From: Enoplolaimus lenunculus
Taxonomy: Eukaryota; Nematoda; Enoplea; Enoplida; Thoracostomopsidae
Direction of reading: 5' to 3'
DNA: 64,000 nt
Assembly (NCBI GenBank): GCA_030248215.1
Contig: JASANG010001469.1
Coordinates: forward strand, 62,001-126,000
Made by a program: the position numbers and the translations under genes. Shown one piece after another: positions 9,832 through 23,300 of the stretch. The stretch's first letter is position 1, and the number at the start of each line of letters is the position of its first letter. Below the pieces are notes generated by a model that worked only from the letters and a program-made list of their open reading frames with translations, searched no databases and was not told the origin of the DNA.

Positions 9832-12800
9832 TCAGGTACGCTGAGAAAAAGACATTCGAAAACCCAGCATGCTATCATTCTGTCGGGTTATTGTTCCAAA
9901 AACCTTAAAAAAACATTCTTCTTTTAGATACAGCTTAAGTTTGCACAAATTTCTATAAACATTTTCCTGAAAAACATCAACAACACAGACATTTTCATTG
10001 TTAAACTCGAGTTTACATCGAGCACTCCATATTGCCAATTGTGCATGTTGGACGATGAAATTAAAAGCTATTCTCTTTAATGGGTCGTGAATATTTCGTC
10101 CCAAAATTAAATCCGAAATCGTTATTTCATTTACTCCAGCTACCTGTTGCAAAACGGGAGTAATGAAAAAACTAATTTCTTGCGCCCGCAAACAATAAAT
10201 AAACACATGAACATTATCCTCCCGCACTTCAATTCCATCCAAATAACAAAACGAACATATATTTGTCCCATCTGTAAAATGACTAGTGCGGTGATTAGTA
10301 TACAATGACTTGTGTCTTAACCTAAAATGGACGTCTCGCGCAGAGCCGTCAACATATTTCGCTTTTGCCCATATCCATGATCGCTCGACAAAAATAGGTT
10401 CAACTCCTAGCTCGTCTCGCCAAAAAACATGTTTAGGATGCATGAGTCCCTTATACACAGCGTGTATCCACATTTTATACAATTTATTTGCCGACACTGT
10501 TTTTAAGGATAACTTTTCGCCAAAAAACCAACAAAAATTTCCATCCATTTTAAAAGATGACTCAATCATTGCAATCCGTATCTCTTTATATAACTCCGGT
10601 ACATCAATGCGTCTCAGTTGACGTTTAGTCGAAAACTGAACTTGCCGAAAGAAATGTTCGAAACATCTCTTCCAACTCACAACTTCGGTACCTCTTAATA
10701 TTCGAATATAAAACATTAAACGATTCACTTTCAGTCTGACAAAAATATTTGGGAAATTTATCCCGCCGTGACTAGGTTGTAAAAACAGGATATCCCTTCT
10801 AATAATACTAGCGGTGGACGGGTACCACAACCACTTATAAACCACATTGATAGTTTCCTTCACTAGTTGCTCAGGGGGTGTTACTAATTTTATCAAATAA
10901 TTAAACATACACAAAAAATATATGTGAACAAGATGGATTTTTCCAAAAACAGAGATACCTCGGGGCGGTATTCGCTGTTCAAGACTTGCAATTGCTTCAT
11001 AGCACTTTATCCAATTTTCAGGAACATCGAGTCCCTTTGAATCAAACCAAAAGCCATAAATTTTCACTCTTTCAACAATAAAGCGTGCATATTGATGGGG
11101 TACAAGTGCGTTCCTTAGATCGCCCATTAATAGTATCTGTGTTTTAGTTTCCTTTAGTCGGCTGCCAGAGGCCTTTTGAAATTTTTCAAAAACATCAAAA
11201 ACCACACTTATATCTGAAATCCTACTTAGAAAAATATTAGTGTCGTCGGCAAACTTAGTCACTCGGGTGTTAATGCCGTATAGTGGTATCCCCGAAATTT
11301 TTGAAGTTATTCGAAGATAATGAGCTACCACTTCCGCTGTTATGACATATAATGACGGCGATAAGGGACACCCTTGTCGAATTCCACGGAAAACATGAAA
11401 AAATTCTGACTTAAAACCATTAACTATAACAGATGATCTTGTACATCCGGGTTTATAAATACATTTGATCATGTTTAAAAAGTTTTCGCCAAAATTCATG
11501 ACCCTAAGTGTCTCAAAAATAAATGACCACTCCACCAAATCAAAAGCGGCTTTGTGATCAACTGATAGCAGCAACGCCTTTGCGTTGCTTTCATTGGCAT
11601 AATGAATAACAGACATGACATGTGCAACACTGTCTTGGATAATTCTGTCGGGAACCGAGCTTGTCTGATCCGGGTGGACTAAAGATTTCATGACCGATTC
11701 TAATCTTTTTGCCAAAACTTTCGTAAAAATCTTATAATCTATATTCAGCAACGTAATTGGCCGCCAATTATCGCGACACGTTTTCCTTCCATTCCCTTTA
11801 TATAATAGGGTAATAACACCATCATATGCGGAGAAATTGAGCTTAAAATCATCCAAGAACGCGTTATACATTTTACACAAAAATTCAGATAATATTCCAC
11901 AAAACAGCCAATAGAATTCAACAGGAATACCATCGTATCCCGGCGTCTTTTTACCCTGCATAGATTTAATAGCGCTCGCTATTTCAACTGACGTAATGGG
12001 TCCCTCTAAAGTATTTTTTTCCACCTCACTCAACTTGGAAAGACCATTTTGTGCCAGAAAAAAAGTGAGATCTTCTCCGCTTATCCCTTCCGATCTGAAT
12101 ACGTTGGAATACTGCTCAGTAATTTCACCTAGAACTGCATCTGAGTCTGTTACTAACGTGCCATCAGACCTTTCGATCGAGCTTATATGCCTGGCTTCCC
12201 AGTTCTTACGTTGAAGAGACTTGACTGTTGCTAAAGAGGCGTTGTCATTTACCTCACTACCGTAGTACGTATTATGCCTGCAAGAAGCAATATAAAATGC
12301 ATTCAATAATTCGATTTGATTTTTTAGCTTTTTAAGACCCGATCTGAGATTCGGATCGTTTGGATACTGTTCTATCAGCATTTGTACATTAATAACTTGG
12401 CTCTCTAATGATTTCCTCAACATGTCGCGTTCCTTAGCTTTATTTTTACCCAACTTTACAAAGAAGGTTTTAACATCAGCCTTAAATACTTCCCACATCA
12501 TAGAAAACCCTGTGGAAATGTTCATTAAATGTTTGAGCCGCGTTAAAACAAAGGTCTGTACGCCGACTTCACCCAAAAGCATTGTATTCATCTTATAGTA
12601 TCCTTTCCCTCTCTTTAAATTAGGTAAGCGAATCTTAACTCTAAACAACCTATGATCTGTCTTGTTCACTGAGCGAGCGGTACACAAAGCGCCCGGTTGT
12701 AAAAAAGCCGGCATATAAATCCGATCTATACGAGACTGACTTCCATGAATGTCTGAAAGAAAAGTAAAAAAGTCGTTTTTATTTGGATGTGTCTCCCTAA

Positions 12801-13367
12801 AAACATCAGATATCACCAACAGTTCCTTCAAACAATAAAGCTCTCTCAGGCCTTGCTGCTGATCATATGACGGCCGTGATCGGTCCAAAACCGGGTCCTC
12901 AACTAAGTTAAAATCACCCAACATAATAACACATTTATAATCAAACCAAAACGAATTTTGCCTTGTTGCATCAGCTGGTTGAAAAAAACTACTCGCTGCT
13001 CGCCGTTCGCGGGAGCATAAACACCAATTAAGAAAAAAGAAAGAGAGCCAATACTAAAAGCAATCGTGACCGCCCTACCCTGAATATTAAAAATGTTTTC
13101 AATTTGACCAACAGGAGCTGTCCTATTTATAAGGACCGTTACCCCTGTTTTACTATTCTCCTCGCTTGCGAAACTGTGAAATATTTTAAAATTGCGTGAG
13201 AAAATTCTATCAAAAATCTCTGCATCCCAATTGTTTTTAAAATGTGTCTCTTGCAGACAAATCAAATCCAAATCTTTTATCCTTTCAAAAACTATCGACA
13301 CTTTTCGAAAATGCTTAATGGATCTGCAATTTAAACTGGAAAAAGAAAAGAAATTTGGCAGATCCAT
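9832..13367 (-). pseudogene. LINE ORF2: AP endonuclease plus reverse transcriptase, one frame break
   Basis: The N-terminal AP endonuclease runs from MDLPNFFSFSSLNCRS with QETH (catalytic Glu), GVYAP, GDFN, SRIDRIY and TDHRLF. The reverse transcriptase has KTPGYDGIPVEFY, WRPITLLN, LLLSVDHKAAFD, RGIRQGCPLSPSLY and the catalytic FADDTNIFL. A C-terminal Cys/His cluster (CSFCYLDG..HVFIYC) follows, as in L1/Tx1. The reading frame shifts once in the endonuclease, near 12980, at a run of seven T on the coding strand. The two parts (13367-12903 and 12924-9832) overlap slightly, and a single missing T would explain it. Apart from that, about 1,180 codons are open. A sequencing or assembly slip in the homopolymer is an alternative to a real mutation. 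Confidence 0.9.
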
Positions 13368-13422
13368 ATTGACTCTCTTTCATATCAATTTAAGGCATGT
13401 AAAACAAAAAAAAAATGCACGT

Positions 13423-15090
13423 TCACATTGCAATGTTTGGCTTTTTGCCACTAATCACATCTGACTCTTCATACAACCGCTTAACACCTGTAACGCGAGA
13501 AAGTATATCAGACGATGTGCTTACTGTTCTCACCTTTCGTAACATAATGTGTTCTCGCACAAGAGTCTGACAGTCACCATTTAAGTTTAAACTGCCAGGA
13601 CGCCAGGTAACTCTATTTTGAGCTCGATTATCAGAGTGTCCACGGCCGCAGCTCCAAGGCCCCGGCCCAGGTACAGTCTCAACCAATAGACCCTCTGTTG
13701 ACAATAGTGTGCGCCCAATCACATCACATTGTTGTGCTCGTGCAAAACAAATCGTATAAATTAATTCGAAAACGATACACAGATAATGTAACGTTGTGCC
13801 CGGCCAAACTATCTGACTACGTAAAAATTTTATTGATTTAGGATCGTCTGTTCCCCAAACCTTCTCTTCGATATCTTTGCGACCACTGAATCTCGCCTTC
13901 CACACTGCGACAAATTTTTCAGGAGATGAGAAAAACTCGCCCCAAACAGATACTGGATTGTCAACATGGAAATTCGAAAGACGATAATTGCTTGGATGTT
14001 TCGAATCAAAAAATGTTTTAACGTCTTCACCCTCAGGGTGAAATGGCGGAGACATCGATCGTTTCAAATGCAAATATCTATACCAAGCAGAAAAATTGAG
14101 AAAAGATTTCCCGGGTTCTGGCAGTTTAGTCAAATCCAGCTTTCCATTGATGACTAAAGCTAATGGTTCTCTCACAATAATATCATTATTAATGCTGGAC
14201 TGAATATTTTTGATTAACCCCATAATAAAGTTACTGATATCAAGAAACTGCTTGTTTGTATTTAACTTGCTGCGATCCTTGTCTATCCCGGCTTTCATTT
14301 GTTGCCGTTGTTGTTGTAATTGTTGTTGTTGTATTTGTTGTTTCTGTTGCTGCTGTTGTTGTGACTGTTGTTTGGGTTCTTGCTCTTCTTGTTGTTGTTT
14401 AGCTGAGTTCGTGTCCACTTCAGTGTTGTTCAAAGCAGGAAAATCAACACAATCTAATTGTTCATGTCCAAATTTATAACATGATTTGCAATACCGACCC
14501 ATACCCGGGTACCATGCCCGAATTATAATATATCCGCGCCTAAAATGAGGATCGCACCATTGGAGCCGAGGAGGTATTTTATAGTCGCGGCGGATCTGGA
14601 CTAAGAAACTTCGACCACTTGAGATGTATTCACTTCCTCGATGCTTGATGAAACGACCAGGTTGCAAGCACTGAATATTTTGAGCAGCTAAGAAAGACTG
14701 TAGCGCTTTATCCGGAACTTCAAAGGGGACGCCATATAGATGTAAAGTTCGAACAATAAAAGGAGATTGCAATGTTGCGTCGCGAGGAATTTCTAGAATT
14801 ACCTCCGAGTCCCCAATTTTAATTGATTTACCTGCTGCTATAGATGCAATGTCCTTGGATGGGAAAATAATTTTAACACTATTACTAAACTTCTCACCGC
14901 CCTGGACAGTGAAAACCTTATTAACAGCGTTCAGCACTTCTACGCACGTTAAGTTATTAAGAGCATGATATTTAAGATTAGTTACATAGAGTGTTCTAGA
15001 CCGTAATAAGTTCGCATAGTCCCCTTTTAATTCATTCGCATCATTATTACCCTCGACATCGAACTCAACTGTTCTTCGTCCTGGAATCAT
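13423..15090 (-). CDS. LINE ORF1 protein (RNA-binding, zinc knuckle, Gln-rich)
   Basis: 555-aa ORF1 of the Tx1/L1-type LINE. The N-terminal half has an RRM-like region (TLHLYGVPFEVPDKALQSFL). It leads into the Tx1-typical basic segment and a CCHC-like knuckle (YCKSCYKFGHEQLDC) around residues 206-220. Directly after it lies a run of about 35 residues of Gln, with some Lys and Glu (about 230-265), encoded by CAA/CAG codons. The C-terminal 290 residues have no motif I recognise. ORF1 proteins of this clade bind element RNA in the RNP. The frame is fully open, in contrast to the break in ORF2. Confidence 0.85.
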   Translation of the reverse strand: MIPGRRTVEFDVEGNNDANELKGDYANLLRSRTLYVTNLKYHALNNLTCVEVLNAVNKVFTVQGGEKFSNSVKIIFPSKDIASIAAGKSIKIGDSEVILEIPRDATLQSPFIVRTLHLYGVPFEVPDKALQSFLAAQNIQCLQPGRFIKHRGSEYISSGRSFLVQIRRDYKIPPRLQWCDPHFRRGYIIIRAWYPGMGRYCKSCYKFGHEQLDCVDFPALNNTEVDTNSAKQQQEEQEPKQQSQQQQQQKQQIQQQQLQQQRQQMKAGIDKDRSKLNTNKQFLDISNFIMGLIKNIQSSINNDIIVREPLALVINGKLDLTKLPEPGKSFLNFSAWYRYLHLKRSMSPPFHPEGEDVKTFFDSKHPSNYRLSNFHVDNPVSVWGEFFSSPEKFVAVWKARFSGRKDIEEKVWGTDDPKSIKFLRSQIVWPGTTLHYLCIVFELIYTICFARAQQCDVIGRTLLSTEGLLVETVPGPGPWSCGRGHSDNRAQNRVTWRPGSLNLNGDCQTLVREHIMLRKVRTVSTSSDILSRVTGVKRLYEESDVISGKKPNIAM

Positions 15091-15114
15091 TGATGCACTA
15101 CAATTAGAGATAAT

Positions 15115-15254
15115 TGACGTTTATGGACTGTAATTACGGTTTAGCCGCTCTATCCGCTTATGGACCTTGATTAAAGGATAAGGAATCCTATTCATTGGGA
15201 CTTAACATGGGTACTCCGCCTTATTACCGCCATCTTATTCGGGTCACTACAGTA
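15115..15254. repeat. Family J-type end next to the LINE
   Basis: Ends TCTTATTCGGGTCACTACAGTA, given here as TCTTATTCGGG and TCACTACAGTA; similar to copies 1 and 2. It lies directly 5' of LINE ORF1. Confidence 0.5.
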
Positions 15255-15255
15255 T

Positions 15256-15465
15256 GTACACTTCAACAACATATTGAGTCAAATTGACTCTCTCCCAAAT
15301 AGGCTGTACGGAACTACACAATCTGAGTCAAATTAGACTCCGCCAGAGTCAAACGTTTGACACTGTGAGTCAAATGTGTCTCTGGCAGAGTCGAATTTGT
15401 CTCAGTTTGTGTAGTACTGTAGAGCCTATTTTGGAGTCAATTTGACTCACCTTTTTTGCAGTGTA
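15256..15465. mobile_element. Family B foldback MITE, copy B2
   Basis: The right end TTTTTTGCAGTGTA is good and the left end is decayed. The arms are as in B1. Confidence 0.75.
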
Positions 15466-15611
15466 TAAAAGCGTCTAAAAATATCGAAACGACCATATTT
15501 GGTCAGATTTTTTGGAGTACAGCAAAACATTCGTTGAGTCAATCAGAGGTAGGCCCAATTAAGGAGACCAATGATTATTTGGTATGACAACGATTCTTTG
15601 GTACGGCTGCG

Positions 15612-15824
15612 TACACTGCAAAAAATGGGGAGTCAAATTGACTCCCTCCGAAATAGGCTCTACGGGACTACACAAACTGAGTCAAGTTCGACTCCGCCAG
15701 AGTCAAACGTGCGACTAAATGAGTCGAATTTGACTCTGGCGGAGTCTAATTTGACTCAATTTGTGTAGTCCCGTAGAGCCTATTTCGGAGGGAGTCAATT
15801 TCACTCACCATTTTTTGCAGTGTA
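15612..15824. mobile_element. Family B foldback MITE, copy B3
   Basis: TACACTGCAAAAAATGGGGA at left and CATTTTTTGCAGTGTA at right; near-perfect arms of about 95 bp. Confidence 0.85.
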
Positions 15825-16454
15825 GGGAATGTGCTCTATATATATCCTGAACTGTATACACTTTCAAACTACGGATAACGATGAACCGAAACAGAATTTA
15901 ATCTTACTACATATACATCAATAGAATTTCACCGCTACATATAAAATTGACGTATTTTATACCTTGAAATACACATAACGATTATTTAAACAGAAAAACG
16001 GTTTTGCAAAATGCAAAAAAAAACTGCAATTTCAAATACAAGAGCCTCTTCTCAGCATAAAAACAAAAATTAACACAAAAATAAAATTTAAAAAAGTTCG
16101 AAACATAAAACATTGTTGTGGTATCGATGCATAAATAAAACTCTCAAAGCAATTGCAAAGCCCGCAATATAGTGAAACTATACGCAAGCGGAGTGCATAT
16201 AGCACGTATCAAATTTCTTCGTAAATGCAACTCTCTCAGGAAGCGCCCATATACAACTTCAGTTTTCAGTATACGCTTAAAAGTGTTTATATTTTAGACC
16301 TTAGACATATATATAATCAGGTTGTCGAGAAAACAAAGATTTACACACCGACGTGCCTCAAAGGGGGCCCTGGGCATTTGGCCCCTCAAATCGGTGTGTT
16401 ATCGGCAGCGGATCAGTGAGTCGGCCGATGCATAGTCGAGTGGTGGATCGTTTA
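15825..16454. other. No gene seen between MITEs B3 and A10
   Basis: AT-rich, with no exon-like segment; the 64-codon ORF at 16225 shows no recognisable feature. Confidence 0.45.
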
Positions 16455-16615
16455 TCTCCGACACTGCAGTAGAATTAAGCTTTAGACTAATTTTTATATA
16501 GGCTTAGTCGTTATGCTTACACCTAGATACTTAGACTCATCTTTGTGCACACGTAGACTTAGGAATATGCTTATTCTAGTTACTTATACGGCCCTCTGTC
16601 ATATATACATGGCCG
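16455..16615. mobile_element. Family A MITE, copy A10
   Basis: ACTGCAGTAGAATTAAGCTT at left and ACGGCCCTCTGTCATATATAC at right (degenerate ends), with a TTAGGC-related core. Confidence 0.55.
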
Positions 16616-16793
16616 GCGAGTCTTATATTTTGGAACCATTTTGTCGTTTCTTTTTAGTGCCACTGTTGGCTTACCGCTAATTCCAATACCTGCGTACATA
16701 GGGTCGTCTTATCCTTCGTGGACTATTGGGTAATACGGTACCTTATTATAGCCCACATCGCTTTAATTGGTACTGTCTATAGTTAGGGTTGCG

Positions 16794-16945
16794 TGGCAAT
16801 GTAAAGAACAGGGGCGGAACAGTATTATAAGCATATTCCTAAGCCTAAGCATATTCCTAAGCCGAACAAAAAATTATCTAAAGCTTTAAGCTTACCCTTT
16901 TCTAGTCCCACAGAAAAACGTTTCGTAGCTGATCTATAGGTGGGT
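16794..16945. mobile_element. Family A MITE, copy A11
   Basis: Good left end (GCAATGTAAAGAACAGGGGC), CCTAAGCC core, and the internal AAAACGTTTC near a decayed right end. Confidence 0.7.
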
Positions 16946-17331
16946 TGGGCTGAGCTATACCCAGCACTCTTCGTGACTTCACATCTCGCACCATCGAACG
17001 TCACTGTGCGCTGCCGCACAGGACCAAGCCGCCGTAATTAGTATTAAAACAAAACGTTTTATTTGATGAAAAATAACAATTTAGATTAATGCAAGCCTTT
17101 GCTTACGGGCAAGTTTTTAAAAAATCTTCAAATTTCAATGTAAATCTTTAAAATAATCAAATGTAGCTAGCAATAAAACTTAACTTTCAGGATAATTTCA
17201 TTTCACATTTTACGTTGCCCCAGTAATAAATAATTATAGCTACAAGCTTTATGACAATGTTTTCGAAAAATTACAGAATCAAATTGCACACTTTAAAATC
17301 CAGTAGCAAAAAACTTGGCTTTTTGCAACTT

Positions 17332-20300
17332 TCAAGCCTGTTGCGCCTGTTGCAACTCCAATCGTTTTGATAATTCTCTCCGATACGCATTATCAGTCAA
17401 CTGTTCGTGATAATCCGCAAACATAGCTTTCAACAACGGTATATAAATTTCAAGTTCACCCAACCTATAGTACGGCACCGTCATAAAATCGAACGCAATC
17501 CCTACAGAGCCTCGTTGACTAAATTTGTCCCGCTCACGAGTACCAGTTTCCTCTCTACAACTGCTAGTTAAGTCATTATGGTTTGATTCTAAGTCCGTAG
17601 ATTGAATACTTGACCGGTTTAACCCTAAAGAATCACCAATTAGCGGTACCCGACCATAGCGAGCTGAGAAGTGAGTCAAAATTGTATGGCGAGCTCGCAT
17701 GGCATTTGCAACTGCAACCGCTTGTCCAATAGTGCAGTGGCGTTTTTGAAACGCTTCTGATTCCATGGAATCTTCCATAGTCGCTTCGTGTATCAATAAA
17801 TCTGCGTTTTTACCGGCCTGAACAAGGTCTTCACACGGCAGCGTATCACCAGAGTAAACTATTCTCTTACCGCAGTTTGTGGTTAGAATGTACCTATAAC
17901 AAATTGAATTATAAGGAATTTTTCATTTTCAATAATACTACTACTAATACTACCACTATTATTACTACTACTACTACTACAACTACTACACCATATCTGT
18001 AACATTAGTAACGGCACATAATCGAATAAATTATACATTTCCACTATCATTAGACCTTAATTAAATTGTCAAACTGCGTTAAACAAAAATTTTGTTTACA
18101 AGACTTGATTACTTCTCATGTTTATCCTTACGCTGGTATCTAGGCTTAGGTTTAGAAATATAAAGTATGCTTATACTACTATTACGCCCCTCAAAGTAAC
18201 ACAAAAACCTACCCATTTGCCATCATCGGATGCCACACTCGGACAACTTCAATCGATCTCAGTCCTAAAACCGCACGCATTAGTGCAATTTGTCGGTCCC
18301 TTTGAACATTTGCATTCTTATTCATTGCACGAGGCGATACGCGTATCGTTAAATCGCGGACATTTTGCATTATTTGAGAGAACAAATTGTGCATAATGAA
18401 TAACTTCGGCGCTGCCATTAAAAACAATTTTTCGCACGACATTTGCGCTGCGATTAGCGCACGCTTTCGCGCCAGAATTAAACTGCACAGTCCTAAAATC
18501 GTAAACAAATTGCATTTAATGTATAATTCAAACTCGTACAAACCGCCTAACAAAAATAATGCGGAGTTAATAAAAATTCCCGCACAGCCACCAAAAGTAT
18601 CATATGGTAGCGTTAACACATCACAACATTAAAGTTTTTAACGAGTTAACCCTACTTTAACGCGAAATATTTCATTTTCGCACAAGTACTAATCAATCGA
18701 CAGTTTTGTTTCAAATTGTCATGCAATGTTCACAATATTTTTTGACGGCCTACAACACAACACAATTACGATCGGGATACTCCTTCCTGCTGCACGATTA
18801 CCGGCACAGGATTGATGCAACAATCCCAGACAAATGTCCGAACTGAGGGTCTACACCACACAACACCATACATCTCTTCAACTGCAATGCAAAACCCACA
18901 ACGCTGACACCCAAGGACCTATGGCGAAAACCGGTCGAGGTCGCTCAACTTCTTGATCTATAACCAATCTGCTGGACGACACTGACGGCCACGACAAGAA
19001 CATGAGTGCAAGTTTTGGGTAAAACAAATAATTCTGGTAAGCTGCAGTTAACGAGTGTGCAACTTACAAATTGTACACCCGTTGACATCAACACTCGTGC
19101 AATTTTCTGGTCGGCTAACAAAACATCTTAGGATATTAATTTTCTTAAATATGATTTTAAACTTTCAAAAAATCCAATTAGTGAGCTGCAATACCGAAGA
19201 TTCAAAATATGAAACTAACCCAAATGATGATCAGCATGTAAATGTGATATGAATATTGCCTTGAGCCTAGTGAGTTCATGATTCGATGCTTCTACACCGT
19301 ACAGACGCCTCAGTTGTCCCAAAGTCCCTTCGCCGCAATCAAACAACACCGCTGCGTCAGGCGACAGATTAATCCAAATACCTGAGACGTTTCGTGTTTT
19401 ACCAGGTACTGCAGAACCAGTTCCTAAAACAAACTAAACAACGGTGTAAACACTACACGCCAGCCAAATAAGCATATTCCTAACACAGGTGTAATTTTAA
19501 AGTGCTATACCATCCAGTTCCTCAAATGAGCTTACATATGAGTGCGAATAATACATCTTTTATAAAAAATATCATATTGCTAAAATTGTCTTATATATCT
19601 ATTAACATATTAAAAAAATACAAAGGGCAGTCCTATGGCAAGCCGAAAACCACAAAATCCAGTAAAATCCAAAATTTAGCATAGCACAGAATAATAAATA
19701 CAAAACAGAAAACAAAAATTTTAGGACTACATCAAATGGGGTTCGCTACTGGAGAGATGTGGCTCCCCACTTAAGATTTACCTCCCGGTTCAGCTCCCTT
19801 ACTCAAAATCTCATCACCGGTTACTTTTACGTTCATTGCATTTTTGGGCAAAATCATCATCAGTATAAATTAAAAATAACTCGTAGCTACGATAGGCACG
19901 GACAGCCCTATAAACAAACACATTTTGTTCATGCCCGTAAAATATGCGCAATCTTAGCACGCCCCGACCTACATTTCTTTATCGCCCTAACATTTTTGGC
20001 TAGCTGTGTCTGTGTTAACGCTTTTACCACAACCAAACTAAAAATAACCCATAACGCTAACCTAAAAACACAACCTCTGGATACCGATCTTGCACCGTAC
20101 AATCACCATACGCACCAGCCATTTCATTCCGTCTTGCAATAGTTTGCTTAAATACCTCGTCAACATCTGGCAATTTTTGAACCAATTCTTGTTCAGCATG
20201 ACAATCGAGAACATCAATTTCAGATGTATCCAACCGGGTCAAAGGACGCAACCAGTATTTCAAACAAGGCAACGTTCTAATTCGCTGGCCAGTATAAGAC

Positions 20301-23300
20301 AAGTCAAGCACTGGTTCTGAAGGCTCAGACAAGCTGCTGATACTACTGCTAGCTTGGGAATTTGGACTACAAACTCTTCCACCATCATTTGTCTCCACTT
20401 TGTCATTGACATCGGTTGAATCATCAGTGATTGTTTGCGGCGCAGGCACAGAATTTCCAAATCTATGCAAAATCCATAGGTATTTAAATACTGTAAATTA
20501 TAAGATCATAGGGTACCAAAGGCGCAGCCAAGGCAACTTAGGGGTCAAACAGGCCCCTTTGCGATTTTTGTTAAAAAAATCCCCGCGTCGAATTTTTTCG
20601 AGACGTAACCCTCTGTTCCAAAATCGTAACTATGCTCTTGTAGGTTACCAATATTAATAGTTCAAAGAAACATTGGTTCTCAATTAACGAATTGCTGTGA
20701 CGTCCCTAGCATTATACATTTTTATCATGAATTCATGGATTTCCGGCTGATGTTTTATTTAAAATTCGTCAAACTTAACTCATAAAATACCTAGTTTAAG
20801 CAAGTAAAATTATAACCTTACAGTTTAAATACAATATCGGCCACTGCATTTTTGTTATCGGTAAATTGTTTGTGTATGCTGAGCACTGGAAATAGCTCTT
20901 TATCAATCATATTCAGGCGTGATTGTTGTCGAAATATGCCCTCTGAATGCGGCACCAGAGGATTATCTTCGTTCAGGATCAAATGGTCAACATGTTGCGG
21001 GAACATACTCAACCACTGTTGGTACGCTTGTGAGTTAAACACTGCCGCTGGGGTTATATGAACAACAGCTGCGAGTCGATTTGTCAGTTGACCAGAATAA
21101 ATGCACCTCTAGAAATCAAAATAAAAAACGTTTCAGCTGAAAACGTCATATGTATACATATATATACATATATATAACAGCACGAAATTGATCATTTTAT
21201 TGTTTCTGTGCCCCTATTATACAGACATATTGAAAATTCGGACGATTGAAGTACGGGCTAGTGCCATTTTTTGCAGTAATTACGCCTTCGGCACAAGAAA
21301 CTTGTGCAGCCAAAAATTTCACTTTTTTCCGCTGAAATTTGAGTTGACATTAAGATTTTTGACAAATTGGTGTACAACGTGCCTATCGTTTAGAATAGTA
21401 AAATTTGCTATAAACGCTCGACTTTGTTTAAGTTTTGCAGTGAAATAGCTTTTTCCACGCTTACTTATTAAATTATTTTGATATAACCTGTTTCTTTTTT
21501 CGGTAACGATTTCTAGTAATTTTAGTTGCCCTATTACCGAAAAACAAAACAGTTATGAAATTTAAAGAAAATAACCCAGACTTTAGTAATACGTTTTTTT
21601 ACTAAATTAACGGTGTAAAAATGTTATTACGCATTTCAGGCTCAATACTGTAAATACTATATACTATTAAATACGTATAGACCTGTAGATATACTAGCAT
21701 GCCCGGTCGCGGCAAATATTACAAACACACGCCTAAGGAAAACAGCTGGACTAATACGACCGTTGAAGCTGCAGCTCAAGAGTATATCGCAGCGCAAGGA
21801 GCTATATCGTTTCGCGAAATTGCAAAGAAGTACGAAGCTGCTCACGATAGACTCACCACGATTTACAAAAAGGTGCAACAATTGCATGTATGTATGGTAT
21901 TAGAAAACATTGGGTTTTATGCTATCTAGTACAGTTTACACGAATAGTTACGTAATACGTATGTGTATAATTGCAGTGTTTCTACAGTAGTTTATATTGG
22001 AAATCGGGATTAGGAATTTCATATGATATTTGCTGTAGAAATGTAGCCGAATGCGTAGCTATTTCGTAGACAAAACAACACTATTATATAATTTCTTTAC
22101 TGATTTGATTAACTGTTGCAGGGTAAGATTACACAAACCCATCAAGGACGCAAGCCTATTCTGTCGGAAGCAGACGAGCAGGATGTTGCTCGAATGATTC
22201 GCGTAATGGCTCGTGCCGGTAAAGGTTTCGTTCCTTCTGAACTGCCAGAAGTGGTTCGCGAATACTGTGAGATATTTGAACTATCAGGATTCGGTTTGTC
22301 AGGCCCCAGCATGAAATGGATTCACGAGTTTATGGCACGTAATCGACTTTCAACGAAAAAACCGCTGGGATTGTCTGTTGGCCGCCGCGAAGCAACCAGC
22401 AATCCGTTTGTCATTTTGCCGTTTTTCGACATGTTAACTGAAAATTTGCAACTTTTGAACGACGGGTTGCCTGAGGTTGGTACTGTAGACGTTTACTCAA
22501 TATATAAAACGGTGTGCTTGATTTTAAGTGTCTAAGCTTGGACTAATAATTAAAGCGTCAACACCACAAAGCACTCCGAAACAATATTTTGCAATGGTGA
22601 AGGCAAATTATACATCATATGGTCGTCATGTGAGAAAGTAATCTGGGGTCTGAATATCTCTAGTTCCGATACCAGTTTGTAATTCCGATACCGACATTTA
22701 GTTCGGTTTGGCACCCTGAATGATGTATATATATTTGTTTTTAGGGAGCTGATATTGGCGATTACATCTACAATCTGGACGAAACCGGCTTTAACTATGA
22801 TCCTTCACCGCAGGCCGTCGTTGGCGGCGTTGGCGAGCAGATTTTTCAGCCGCGTGTGGGTGAGGGTCGTACTAATACTTCTGTACTGTGTTGTGTATCA
22901 GCGTGAGGCAAAGTTCAACCGCCTCTGGTTATTTTTCGGCTCAAAACATGCCTCAACGGGTCATTTCAGATGGCTGCGCAGAGGGTTTTAGCGTCAGGGT
23001 CTCTGAACACGGATGGATGACAGCTGATATCTTCTATGACTGGTTTGTGGCTTTCTGTGCCCGAGTAACGAAGCGACCGCTCCTGTTACTACTGGATGGC
23101 CATACCTCACATGCATCTCTACAAGTAATTGTTCACGCGAAAGCGCAAAACATTACGTTGCTTAAACTGCCGCCGCATACAACAGATATCCTGCAACCTC
23201 TCGATTGTGGTCCGTTTAACTGGATGAAAAAACAATGGTCAAAATACCTTAAAGATGATTTAGCAGCTACCGCTCTACCCCTATTAATCGCCGTGAATTC

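Larger units (their letters stand above)
9640..15105 (-). mobile_element. Two-ORF LINE, Tx1/L1 type, nearly complete
   Basis: Minus-strand non-LTR retrotransposon holding ORF1 (13423-15090) and ORF2 (9832-13367) with a 55-nt gap. The 3' side has AATAAA (near 9646) before a short GC-rich end; no long poly(A) is seen. The left flank is a truncated family A MITE (9547-9605); the right flank is a family J repeat. ORF1 of 555 codons is open and ORF2 carries one visible frame break, so the copy looks young. Exact ends and target-site duplications could not be fixed by eye. Confidence 0.9.

Noticed and set aside
14210-14479. Cys-rich plus-strand ORF
   Set aside because: Antisense shadow of the CAA/CAG run in LINE ORF1.
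18318-18515. Alternative-frame ORFs over ELAC2 exon 10
   Set aside because: Shadows; the ELAC2 frame continues in phase from exon 9 and into exon 11.
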